Shown here piece by piece: positions 1-6,509 of a stretch of 37,051 nt of DNA. The notes beneath the pieces are model-generated. The model was not told where the DNA came from and did no database searches. It worked only from the letters and a program-made list of their open reading frames with translations. The translations under genes were made by a program, and so were the position numbers. Source of the DNA: an uncultured Rikenellaceae bacterium (GTDB lineage: Bacteria > Bacteroidota > Bacteroidia > Bacteroidales > Rikenellaceae); assembly GCA_910577285.1 (NCBI GenBank), contig CAJTLO010000011.1:1-37051 (forward strand). Direction: 5' to 3'. Position 1 is the stretch's first letter, and every line of letters begins with the position of its first letter.

Positions 1-1543
1 CCGTTAAATGTTTATTCCTCAAACGGTTGTGCCAAACCGTTGAAAATCTAAAATACAACTTCACACCATCCACAAAAGTCATGAACGAGTATTTCATGAA
101 ACCTACAACCCCTTTCCACAGCGATCCAAAGCCGTCGATTTTGTAGCACAAATAGATAATAACGCCGATCAGAGCTAATCCTAAGGCTGTGATCCATGTA
201 AGCGGACAAGCCAGCAACGAGAGGTTGAGTGCATTCTGCGCCGCTGCCCATGCCCATTTGGCCGTCGTAACGATGCCTGACCAAAATGCCATGAGCTTGG
301 CTTGGAGCGAGAGCAACGCCATAGCCCCGGCCAATGAACCCAGCAAAATGGTGAGGATAGTTACCGGAGTGCTTCCTTCCCGCAACTTCGTGAGCCATCC
401 GCCGAAAATACCAACGGCTCCTCCGACAATCCGGCTGATAAGAGAGAACGCCACATGAAATCCTTTTGCGATGACATTGATTGTGGTCAGCACCGTATCC
501 TGGTTACGCTCGAACCATGAAATAGCGCTCTCGAGGGAATTGCCCAGCGTGTCGAATAGCGGCAGCAGCGATGCCTTCACCAGCGAATAAAGACGGCCGA
601 CCCGTTCCTGAAGGTCACCCATCGCATTGGCGTGCTGCTTGAGTTTTCCCTCCGGTGTATTCGCCAGGGCTTCGTTCATCCGACCTACGTTGTTGGTAAT
701 GACCTGGGCCAGCATTGCGGCGCGCTCCTGTTCGCTGCCGTATTTGAGCACCTTTTCCTCGGCCGCGGTAAACGTAACGCCGACGCGGGTCAGGGCTGCA
801 GTTTGTCCCTGCATCACCTTGCCCATCAGATTGCCGATCTGCACGGCGTCCTGGTCGGTGGCATTCAGCCCTTTCTGCTGGGCAAGCAGGTTGTTCATGG
901 CCGGGATCAGCGCTTCGAGACTATCCTTGCGCGTGATGAACGTTGCGAGCTGCTGCGTTCCCGACAGCTGCACCTCGTCACCGATGACGCCCAGCGCCTG
1001 CTGGGCCGATGCCAAGCGTTTAATGCTGTCGATCTCTTCATCGGTCGCCTTGACCCGCTGGCGCATGACCGTCGCCAGCTTTACTTCGGCAGCCGTCTGA
1101 ATGTTCCATGCGTCCTGCGAATCGTTGATATAATTTCCGATTTTGTAAATGGCCCCTCCAAGCCACATTAGCGGGTTGGTAAGCATTCCGACCACGGGGA
1201 CCGCAGATTTCAGATTCCCGAACCACGCCTTCAACCGGCCGCCGTTTACCGATTCGAGCCGTTGGATTTTGCTTTCCAGCGACTTGATCTCGATGTTCGT
1301 GCGACGGATGGTGTTGATCTTATCGGCGGGTATCCACTCTTTCTCGGCCCGAAGGGCGGCAACACGTTCCCGAAGGCTACCGATACTGGCGCCGCATTGC
1401 TGCATCGTGGCGTCGGCGCTCTTGACCCGCTGCTGCACCTTCGCCCAGGTCGCCAGCTGCTTGTCGTTGGCTATGCCGATCTTCGTCAATTTTCCGGTGA
1501 TCCGGTCGTTGAGCGAAAGCGTATATTCGAGAATGTTTGCCAT
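1..1543 (-). CDS. Phage tail tape measure protein (3' part beyond window)
   Basis: An open frame of about 514 codons starts at ATG 1543-1541 (product begins MANILEYTLSLNDRITGKL) and runs through position 1 without a stop, so the C-terminus lies outside the window. Tape measure proteins set tail length and are threaded through the tail tube. The start resembles other Mu-like tape measures: a short N-terminal segment, a coiled-coil stretch (roughly residues 55-100), an alpha-helical 'phage tail tape measure' core, then hydrophobic helices near residues 370-410 and 440-470. It sits just downstream of the frameshifted tail chaperone genes, the classical position for this gene. The first codons overlap a promoter facing the other way. 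The family assignment comes from position and composition rather than a catalytic motif. Confidence 0.85.
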   Translation of the reverse strand, partial: MANILEYTLSLNDRITGKLTKIGIANDKQLATWAKVQQRVKSADATMQQCGASIGSLRERVAALRAEKEWIPADKINTIRRTNIEIKSLESKIQRLESVNGGRLKAWFGNLKSAVPVVGMLTNPLMWLGGAIYKIGNYINDSQDAWNIQTAAEVKLATVMRQRVKATDEEIDSIKRLASAQQALGVIGDEVQLSGTQQLATFITRKDSLEALIPAMNNLLAQQKGLNATDQDAVQIGNLMGKVMQGQTAALTRVGVTFTAAEEKVLKYGSEQERAAMLAQVITNNVGRMNEALANTPEGKLKQHANAMGDLQERVGRLYSLVKASLLPLFDTLGNSLESAISWFERNQDTVLTTINVIAKGFHVAFSLISRIVGGAVGIFGGWLTKLREGSTPVTILTILLGSLAGAMALLSLQAKLMAFWSGIVTTAKWAWAAAQNALNLSLLACPLTWITALGLALIGVIIYLCYKIDGFGSLWKGVVGFMKYSFMTFVDGVKLYFRFSTVWHNRLRNKHLT

Positions 1544-1566
1544 TCGGAAAATTATTCGTATATTTG
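1536..1566 (+). promoter_or_regulatory. Consensus Bacteroidetes promoter for the counter-oriented small membrane gene
   Basis: TTTG at 1536-1539, a 19-bp spacer, then TATATTTG at 1559-1566. This is an exact match to the -33 TTTG / -7 TAnnTTTG consensus of the Bacteroidetes primary sigma factor. It reads rightward, against the tail operon, and its -33 element lies inside the first codons of the tape measure gene. Transcription should start near 1570-1574. Confidence 0.75.
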
Positions 1567-1572
1567 GTGCGT

Positions 1573-1818
1573 ATGGGTACGCTGATAACAATATGGTTCG
1601 CCGTCATGGGTTTCTACTACCTGTGCGTAGCTACGCTGCGACTTGCAGTCAAGTTGCCCGCGGTTGTGATGTTTATCATCTTATTACCTGCGATGCCTTT
1701 TATTGTAGCCTATCGTAACAGGGTAGAACATCCCATTCAGGCGAAAACCATATATTGGATGGGGGGTATTCTGTACGTACTTCTCGGTATAATCATCATG
1801 GTAGATGGCCATTTGTAG
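1573..1818 (+). CDS. Small membrane protein, candidate phage moron
   Basis: An 81-residue protein (begins MGTLITIWFAVMGFYY) with about three hydrophobic segments: residues 3-26, 29-48 and 62-77, separated by a short loop with R, E and H. It is the only gene in the leftward tail region that reads rightward, and it has its own consensus promoter. No family is recognised. Independent promoter, opposite strand and position between two tail genes are hallmarks of a moron, a cargo gene expressed from the prophage; small membrane morons often block superinfection, but that role is only a suggestion here. ATG 1573 would give an almost leaderless message; ATG 1606 (71 residues, with a leader of about 33 nt) is an alternative start. 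The 3' end overlaps the convergent chaperone gene by 23 bp. Confidence 0.6.
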   Translation: MGTLITIWFAVMGFYYLCVATLRLAVKLPAVVMFIILLPAMPFIVAYRNRVEHPIQAKTIYWMGGILYVLLGIIIMVDGHL

Positions 1819-1978
1819 CTTTGGCCTCCTCCTCTCTGATCCACTTTAACTCGTTTACACGCATGGCCCACTCCTCGTCGGTAAGGCTGTCGGGGTCGGT
1901 GTGCATGTAGTAGCGCAGCTGGGCGTCCAGTTGTCGGATCCATTCGCCCGGTGCGACCCCGGCAGCCGCTACAACTTT
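1796..1978 (-). CDS. Tail assembly chaperone extension, read by -1 frameshift (gpT-like)
   Basis: This is the -1 frame continuation of the gene at 1969-2280. It codes for about 60 residues (starting KVVAAAGVAPGEWIRQLDAQ and ending KATNGHLP) before a TGA at 1798-1796. The frame has an in-frame TGA shortly upstream and no ATG, GTG or TTG start near its beginning, so independent initiation is unlikely. Established knowledge: most long-tailed phages make two tail chaperones, G and GT, by frameshifting just upstream of the tape measure gene. Position, size and lack of a start fit that exactly. The fused GT product would be about 160 residues. Confidence 0.72.
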   Translation of the reverse strand, partial: KVVAAAGVAPGEWIRQLDAQLRYYMHTDPDSLTDEEWAMRVNELKWIREEEAKATNGHLP

Positions 1979-2280
1979 TCCAATTCTGCTTCTTTCAGCT
2001 CAACGATCTGGTCGAGGACGCCACCGGCGGCCAGGAACTTGTCGTCGTCCTTGCGGATGGCCTCACTGCCGCCCAGCCAACACTCCCTGAGGAGCGTCTC
2101 GTTGAACTTCAGCGGGTCGGTCTTGCCCGCTACCGAGGCATAGGAGATGGCCTTACGGCCCGGTTTGCGGAGGTAGCAAACGTGCCCCTCGACCTTGATG
2201 GAGAAGATCTCCCCGTGCTTATCCTTCCACTCCGCGATCTGCTCCGGGGTGGCCTGTCCGATCATTTTTTCGTTCGCCAT
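1969..2280 (-). CDS. Tail assembly chaperone (gpG-like)
   Basis: A 103-residue acidic protein (begins MANEKMIGQATPEQIAEWKD) in the tail operon, between the tail tube gene and the tape measure. Tail assembly chaperones coat the tape measure and recruit tube subunits; they are not in the finished virion. The C-terminus is helical and rich in E and K (VELKEAELEKL), and its last codons GAA AAG TTG TAG contain an A4G slip site. Sliding back one base there enters a second open frame at 1796-1978. Sequence similarity to a named family was not recognised; the call rests on position, size and the overlapping-frame architecture. Confidence 0.7.
   Translation of the reverse strand: MANEKMIGQATPEQIAEWKDKHGEIFSIKVEGHVCYLRKPGRKAISYASVAGKTDPLKFNETLLRECWLGGSEAIRKDDDKFLAAGGVLDQIVELKEAELEKL
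1975..1980 (-). promoter_or_regulatory. Candidate -1 ribosomal frameshift site GAAAAG
   Basis: On the minus strand the last sense codons of the upstream frame are TTG GAA AAG TTG TAG. The A-AAG tetramer lets lysyl-tRNA re-pair on AAA after a one-base backward slip, and the new frame (AAA GTT GTA GCG) is open for about 60 codons. The site is not a perfect XXXYYYZ heptamer, because the P-site codon GAA would have to re-pair with GGA, so efficiency may be low, as is normal for G/GT genes. The TAG two codons on may add a pause. Confidence 0.55.
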
Positions 2281-2311
2281 ATTTCGATGATATTATCCGG
2301 TTGCCCGGTGG

Positions 2312-2722
2312 TTAGATTTTCGGTTTTTTCTCAAGGAAAATGCACGGGATGAGTATTTCCATGAATTTGTCCCCCTGCTTCATTTCCCGAGAATCTTCGG
2401 TAAACTGTACGCCGCTCAAAACTTCGGTCTTAATCATATCGCCTTTCGACGGGTTGCCGTAATTGATGACGATGGTCGTCTCTATATCGAGGATCGATCC
2501 ACCTCCCGCGACCTCCAGTGCCTCGAGTTCGGACTGCAACAGCCCGATCTCTCCTTCGTTGGTAATGTTGCCTTTTTGAATGGAGATCGGCCGGTTCCCT
2601 TTGCCGTGGAGCAACTCCTTCTCCTGTTTGGTCACGTACTTAATCGAGCGCAATCCTGTTATGTCCCGATTTCCGATGTAGACGGTGATGTCCGCGTATT
2701 CATATTGCCTACTATTGAACAT
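2312..2722 (-). CDS. Phage tail tube protein
   Basis: A 136-residue protein (begins MFNSRQYEYADITVYIGNRD) immediately downstream of the tail sheath gene. Tube proteins of contractile tails stack as hexameric rings inside the sheath. The sequence looks like an all-beta fold: an N-terminal strand pair around ITVYIGNRDITGLRSIKY, a loop rich in K, G and N (residues 35-55), then strands ending in FMEILIPCIFL. The length matches Mu-type tube proteins (about 120-140 residues). The order sheath, tube, chaperones, tape measure is standard for myophages and supports the assignment; no diagnostic motif was used. Confidence 0.75.
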   Translation of the reverse strand: MFNSRQYEYADITVYIGNRDITGLRSIKYVTKQEKELLHGKGNRPISIQKGNITNEGEIGLLQSELEALEVAGGGSILDIETTIVINYGNPSKGDMIKTEVLSGVQFTEDSREMKQGDKFMEILIPCIFLEKKPKI

Positions 2723-2733
2723 ATTATATTGTT

Positions 2734-3933
2734 TTACACAGCCTTGAAGCCAAGTTCGACATTGATGTATTTGGCATACCCGTTGGGCTTCACGCGCAGT
2801 CTGACTCCCAGCTGGGAAGTAGAAAGTATCTGCTGTTTATAGTCGATCGTGCACTCCACCCCCGTATCGTTGGGATCACCGGGATCGTTACCCAGGTTGC
2901 CGTTCGCCGTCATATTTGAAACGATTGCCTGTTCGACAGAGCTTTCGAGCGACGCACACCACGCAGGCGACAGATTACCGCCCGAAGCAATGGGCACTTC
3001 GTCGTTGAGCGTTTCGAGCAGCGTGTTGTAGGCCACGCGGTAGGCTTTGTCGATGACACGGCGGTTGGTCAGCGAACGATAGTCGTCTTCGACGCGGGTG
3101 GCCAAATTGTCATCGGCGATGAAGTAGCCCGTGCGGCCGACAAAGGTCGTGAAGGTAATGTAGCCTTTTTCGTGGATCGTCTCCACGTCGGCTAATTCCA
3201 CCAGCTGGTCGCCAATGTAGATGGCCAGCGGCGTCAGTGCGCCGTCCTTCACGCGGCTGATTTTGCGCTGCACGGGCGACGAGGCAATGCGGCCGCCCAC
3301 GATTCCCATACAAGCATTCGGGCTGTTCGGAACGGTGTCGCCGATGACCACACCCACTCGGTTGTACTCCATTGTGGTAAGGGATTTCAGCGCCGAGGCT
3401 TCGCCTACGAAACCGTAGCCCTCCACGAGCGTGAAGATCGGGGCGCGCAGGGTGTCGGTGGCCCACTCGCCCAGCGCCTGGGCTTTCGGCAGTGCCGCCG
3501 TGACGTCCGCATCGAGGCCGTCCGTAGGCGTAAGAGCATACCCATTGTCCGGAGTTTTGAACGCCAGCAGTCCGCGCAGCTTGCCGTTCGAGGCCTGAAG
3601 CAGCGACTTGGCGCCGGCGGCGTTATCCTTGTCCAGAACTGAGGCGAAAGTCGATGCGGCGGCGAAACCCATGATCCAAAGTTCGGCGCCGTCGCCCGCC
3701 TCGGCGAAGAAGTCTTTGACGTTACGGTGGAGATTGGGGTTGTTATTGGCCGTGACGCCCAGCGCTTCGAGTGCCGCGAGCTTCTTGACCGTATAAGCCC
3801 GGCCCAGCTTGAAGTTGTTGTCTCCTTCGACTTCCTGCGCGCCCAGCGCCAGGAAGCCCAGGCAGCCGTCGGCCAGCGCCTCAACTTGTCCGAGGGCGCC
3901 GTTGGCGAATGTTATTTTTACTCGTGGAAGCAT
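2734..3933 (-). CDS. Tail sheath protein, DUF2586 type
   Basis: A 399-residue protein (begins MLPRVKITFANGALGQVEAL) resembling the DUF2586 family found as tail sheath in Mu-like prophages of Bacteroidetes. Sheath subunits form the contractile outer tube that drives the tail tube through the cell envelope. The N-terminal third carries the glycine-rich variable domain. The C-terminal half has the conserved core, including a segment around FTTFVGRTGYFIADDNLA and NRRVIDKAYRVAYNTLL, which is typical of the domain that links neighbouring subunits. It is followed after 11 bp by the tube gene. Its size is somewhat below Mu gpL (about 495 residues), as is normal for DUF2586 proteins. Confidence 0.85.
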   Translation of the reverse strand: MLPRVKITFANGALGQVEALADGCLGFLALGAQEVEGDNNFKLGRAYTVKKLAALEALGVTANNNPNLHRNVKDFFAEAGDGAELWIMGFAAASTFASVLDKDNAAGAKSLLQASNGKLRGLLAFKTPDNGYALTPTDGLDADVTAALPKAQALGEWATDTLRAPIFTLVEGYGFVGEASALKSLTTMEYNRVGVVIGDTVPNSPNACMGIVGGRIASSPVQRKISRVKDGALTPLAIYIGDQLVELADVETIHEKGYITFTTFVGRTGYFIADDNLATRVEDDYRSLTNRRVIDKAYRVAYNTLLETLNDEVPIASGGNLSPAWCASLESSVEQAIVSNMTANGNLGNDPGDPNDTGVECTIDYKQQILSTSQLGVRLRVKPNGYAKYINVELGFKAV

Positions 3934-3935
3934 AG

Positions 3936-4199
3936 TTACTTGCGTTTTACGGTTAAGATACTCTTATCGCGCAGTGTATCCGCATGGTTGCGGGCATCCT
4001 GCTCCCGAAAGAATCCGAAGCCATCTGCCGTCATGCAGACTTCTTTGGAATCGGGATAGTCGGCCAGGATGCGCGCGGCCTCCCGCTCCAGACGGTTTTT
4101 TGCCTCCGACTTTCCCGACTCGGCAGGAGCATCCGCCGCCCGGGGCATGTCCTCCGTATGGACGGCCTTCTCTTCCAGTGTACTGTTGTTTTTTGCCAT
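3936..4199 (-). CDS. Conserved small phage protein of unknown function
   Basis: An 87-residue hydrophilic protein starting at ATG 4199 (begins MAKNNSTLEEKAVHTEDMPR). The N-terminal half is low complexity and probably disordered. The C-terminal half (residues 42-87) looks folded: a helical EREAARILADYPDSKEVCMT, then ADGFGFFREQDARNHADTL. That pattern, a strand with aromatic residues followed by a helix with N-H-A, recurs in small structural-module proteins of Bacteroidetes prophages, but I know no function for it. It lies between the lysis cassette and the sheath, 2 bp before the sheath gene, so it is probably co-translated with it. A longer frame reaches 4265, but it overlaps the spanin gene and lacks a reason to be preferred. 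Confidence 0.6.
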   Translation of the reverse strand: MAKNNSTLEEKAVHTEDMPRAADAPAESGKSEAKNRLEREAARILADYPDSKEVCMTADGFGFFREQDARNHADTLRDKSILTVKRK

Positions 4200-4234
4200 A
4201 ATCTGAGTTTTGATAGTGTTTTGTCTTCGTTCGA

Positions 4235-4729
4235 TCAGCGTTTGAACCACCGCCACAAGAGCCATCCGGCAAGTCCGGCGAGAGAGAGCAGCCCGATCGT
4301 ATACAGAAAGCGTTGCGCCGGATTCATGCCTCGGCGGCCGGTCGTCTCGACAAGTATATCCCGTTCGGCATGCTCAGTAGTTTCCTTGCCGATAGTTTGT
4401 GTTCCGGTCTCCTCTCTTTCGACGTTGGCCTCTTGGCGGGCTTTCGCCGTGGTGCGTCGCAGCTGCGTAGTGTGCGCCTTGACGGGAGGCGTTCCAGTTG
4501 TCGGATCGGCGGGCCGTGAGGTATCGTAAACCGTTGTTACGGTAATCACCTCCTCGTCGCACTCCTGATCGACGATGGTCCGCGCCTGCTCCGTCCGGTC
4601 AGTCGTAGTCTTCATGTTCTCGGCAGTCGCCGTATCGCGGGAGGCCGTTTCTGCGGACTTCGCGGTCTGACGCGATGCACAGCACCCGACCAGCAGCAGG
4701 CTAATCGTCAGAAAGATTATCTTTCTCAT
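4235..4729 (-). CDS. Candidate unimolecular spanin (lipoprotein with C-terminal membrane anchor)
   Basis: A 164-residue protein starting at ATG 4729 (MRKIIFLTISLLLVGCCASR). The N-terminus is a lipoprotein signal peptide with lipobox LVGC, predicting lipid attachment at Cys16. The middle, about 110 residues, is hydrophilic and rich in T, E, R and K, as for a periplasmic spacer. The C-terminus has one transmembrane segment (residues about 140-160, ending LLWRWFKR) with positive charges at the end. One chain tied to the outer membrane by a lipid and to the inner membrane by a C-terminal helix is the architecture of u-spanins such as phage T1 gp11, which fuse the two membranes in the last step of lysis. 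It overlaps the upstream membrane coiled-coil gene and follows the endolysin candidate, so the lysis cassette context fits. Confidence 0.72.
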   Translation of the reverse strand: MRKIIFLTISLLLVGCCASRQTAKSAETASRDTATAENMKTTTDRTEQARTIVDQECDEEVITVTTVYDTSRPADPTTGTPPVKAHTTQLRRTTAKARQEANVEREETGTQTIGKETTEHAERDILVETTGRRGMNPAQRFLYTIGLLSLAGLAGWLLWRWFKR

Positions 4730-5060
4730 ACTTTGCCAGTTGTTTAATCGTTCGTTCAAGTTTTTCGACCTTCACTGTCAGCTTCGATACCTGTTCGGCC
4801 AGCTCCGCGCGCTCGGCTTTCAGATTCTTGTTCTCCTCCTGCACGGCCAGCCGTTGCTTCTGCTCTTCAAGGTACTGCTCCACCAGGCGGTTGTTGTGCT
4901 CCGTCAAGTCCCTGATGGAGGTCAGTAGCGGCGAAATTGCCTCCTCGATGATTTGAAGGTCGCTCTGCTTCTGCTCCCGCTTAGTCTGCAACTTGCCGAA
5001 GAACCAGCCGCAGGCGCTGGTCAGTACCAATACGAAAATTTGCCAGACATAGTCGCTCAT
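4701..5060 (-). CDS. Membrane-anchored coiled-coil protein, lysis cassette (holin or accessory candidate)
   Basis: A 119-residue protein (begins MSDYVWQIFVLVLTSACGWF) with one N-terminal transmembrane segment at residues 4-22, then KLQTKREQKQ, then a long charged coiled coil (residues about 50-112, LAVQEENKNLKAERAELAEQ). Positive residues right after the membrane segment predict that the coiled coil stays in the cytoplasm. That topology argues against an Rz-type inner spanin and leaves an atypical holin, an antiholin or a regulator of lysis as options. It lies between the endolysin candidate and the spanin, overlapping the spanin start by 29 bp. The lysis role is inferred from context; no holin family was recognised. 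Confidence 0.6.
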   Translation of the reverse strand: MSDYVWQIFVLVLTSACGWFFGKLQTKREQKQSDLQIIEEAISPLLTSIRDLTEHNNRLVEQYLEEQKQRLAVQEENKNLKAERAELAEQVSKLTVKVEKLERTIKQLAKYEKDNLSDD

Positions 5061-5066
5061 TCGTTG

Positions 5067-5510
5067 TCAGTGTACGGTAATCGTAATCTCCTCTTTACGG
5101 GCCGTGGCCTGCTCCAACATGGGAAGGAGTTTATTGAACGCCGTAAGGCTGCCGGATACCCGGCCCGTTGCGCTGTTCGTTCCCACCAGGATACAGCCGG
5201 CCGAATCGTCGGCCATATTGCCCGTGTGGATCAGAATGCCCTCGAAATGGGGCACGTCGTGCAGGTAGGGCACCTTGCGGCCACCGTAGCGGGGACTGAA
5301 CTTGGGTGAATGTTCCAGCGTCACGCGGTAGGTGCCGTTGGGAATGGCCGTTTGGGCATAGATTTTCGTCTCTGCGCCGTCGAAGCATCCGTTCCGGTTC
5401 TGATCGCGGTCTTTGTCTTCCAGCGTGTCGCAGAGGTAGCGGCCCTCGACGAACAAGCGTCCAATGGTATAGGTCTCCTTACGGGCGATGCGTTTGAGTT
5501 CGAGTTTCAT
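5067..5510 (-). CDS. DUF5675 family protein, probable endolysin
   Basis: A 147-residue protein (begins MKLELKRIARKETYTIGRLF) matching the DUF5675 pattern: LEDKDRDQNRNGCFDG, IPNGTYRVTLEHSPKF, then HFEGILIHTGN and SAGCILVG near residues 88-110. The order His...Gly-Cys resembles the catalytic arrangement of L,D-transpeptidase-like enzymes, which is why these proteins are thought to act on peptidoglycan; the family is not biochemically settled as far as I know. In this phage it is the only candidate for a cell-wall hydrolase and is followed directly by a membrane coiled-coil protein and a spanin-like lipoprotein. No signal peptide is present, so export would need a holin. Confidence 0.72.
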   Translation of the reverse strand: MKLELKRIARKETYTIGRLFVEGRYLCDTLEDKDRDQNRNGCFDGAETKIYAQTAIPNGTYRVTLEHSPKFSPRYGGRKVPYLHDVPHFEGILIHTGNMADDSAGCILVGTNSATGRVSGSLTAFNKLLPMLEQATARKEEITITVH

Positions 5511-5535
5511 TATTCGAGTGTTTGATTATTAGAAA

Positions 5536-5565
5536 GGGGATCGGGCGGGTGCGGTCCCGATCCCC
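5536..5565 (-). terminator. Hairpin terminator or attenuator after the capsid gene
   Basis: A perfect 10-bp stem (GGGGATCGGG at 5536-5545 pairing with 5556-5565) with a 10-nt loop sits 10 bp after the capsid stop. On the minus strand it is followed by TTTCTAATAAT. It should stop part of the leftward late transcription between capsid and lysis genes, or stabilise the capsid message 3' end. Confidence 0.75.
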
Positions 5566-5575
5566 TCGGCCGTCG

Positions 5576-6478
5576 TTACTCGGCCGTGCCCTGTTTGATC
5601 AGGATGATACCCTTCTTGTCCGAGCGGATGGAGGAGCCACCGGCGCGCTGCAGGAAGGAGATGATGTCCGAATAGTACATGGGATTGCCCTCGTCATCGA
5701 ACAGTACCGATTCGCCGAGTGCGCGCGACACGCAGTCCTCGTGCCATGCCAGCCCGGCAGCGCAGTCCGTAGAGGCATCGGCGGCAGCCCAGGGCTTCAC
5801 GGTGCCGTCCGTTGCGGTCTTTGCTACCTTCGAGCGCTTGTAGAAGTCAAAGCCCATGTATTTGCCGATTACGCCGCGCGCGGGGTCTGCGCAGACAAGG
5901 AAGGAGTTGCGCTCGGCATCCGTCATGGAGTTCATCAGCTGATTGTACATCCGTGCGTCGAGCAGGATGCATCGGCCCTCCTCCGGCATCTCCTGTTCAT
6001 CGAACAAGGTCTGGAGCTCCTCGACGGTGCTTTTGGTCATCTTCTTGCGGTTGCCCGTGGCCCCCTTGATATGGGCTTTGACGGCTTCGCCGAGCGTCTC
6101 GACGACCTTCACACCGACCGGAATCCAGTCGTAGATCAGCGAAGCGTGAATGTCCTGTGTGAGTTTCCTACGCGACTGACGGATGATGCTTTCGCGTTTG
6201 GGGTAGGATAGTTCGACTTGCTCGGCGTGGGAGATGCGCACGGGATCGACGGTGAATTCGTCCATCTGATACGTCAGATCGACGTCCTCGCGCTGAGTTA
6301 CCTTTGCCGGAAACTCCGTGCGGTTCTTTTCGACATTGGGCGCTGCTCCGGCATTCGGAACGTGCACCGTTTTGTTGTCCACCCATTCGCTATGGTCTAC
6401 CGACCGGGCTGCAAAGGTGTTGTTAGCGAAAAGCCCTTCGATGATGGACTTTACCCAAATTTCAATTTGCAATGCCAT
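5576..6478 (-). CDS. Major capsid protein
   Basis: A 300-residue protein starting at ATG 6478 (MALQIEIWVKSIIEGLFANN). It follows the protease/scaffold gene by 31 bp, the standard head-gene order, and its length fits Mu-type major head subunits (Mu gpT, 305 residues). Features seen: an N-terminal arm followed by NNTFAARSVDHSEWVDNKTV, a segment VDLTYQMDEFTVDPVRISHA typical of the extended-loop region of HK97-like capsids, a central helix-rich part around residues 130-200, and a C-terminal strand KKGIILIKQGTAE. A longer upstream frame (to 6724) lies inside the protease gene and is rejected. A strong hairpin follows its stop. Confidence 0.87.
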   Translation of the reverse strand: MALQIEIWVKSIIEGLFANNTFAARSVDHSEWVDNKTVHVPNAGAAPNVEKNRTEFPAKVTQREDVDLTYQMDEFTVDPVRISHAEQVELSYPKRESIIRQSRRKLTQDIHASLIYDWIPVGVKVVETLGEAVKAHIKGATGNRKKMTKSTVEELQTLFDEQEMPEEGRCILLDARMYNQLMNSMTDAERNSFLVCADPARGVIGKYMGFDFYKRSKVAKTATDGTVKPWAAADASTDCAAGLAWHEDCVSRALGESVLFDDEGNPMYYSDIISFLQRAGGSSIRSDKKGIILIKQGTAE

Positions 6479-6509
6479 TCTTTGGATTTTAATGTTTGAT
6501 GGATTGAGT

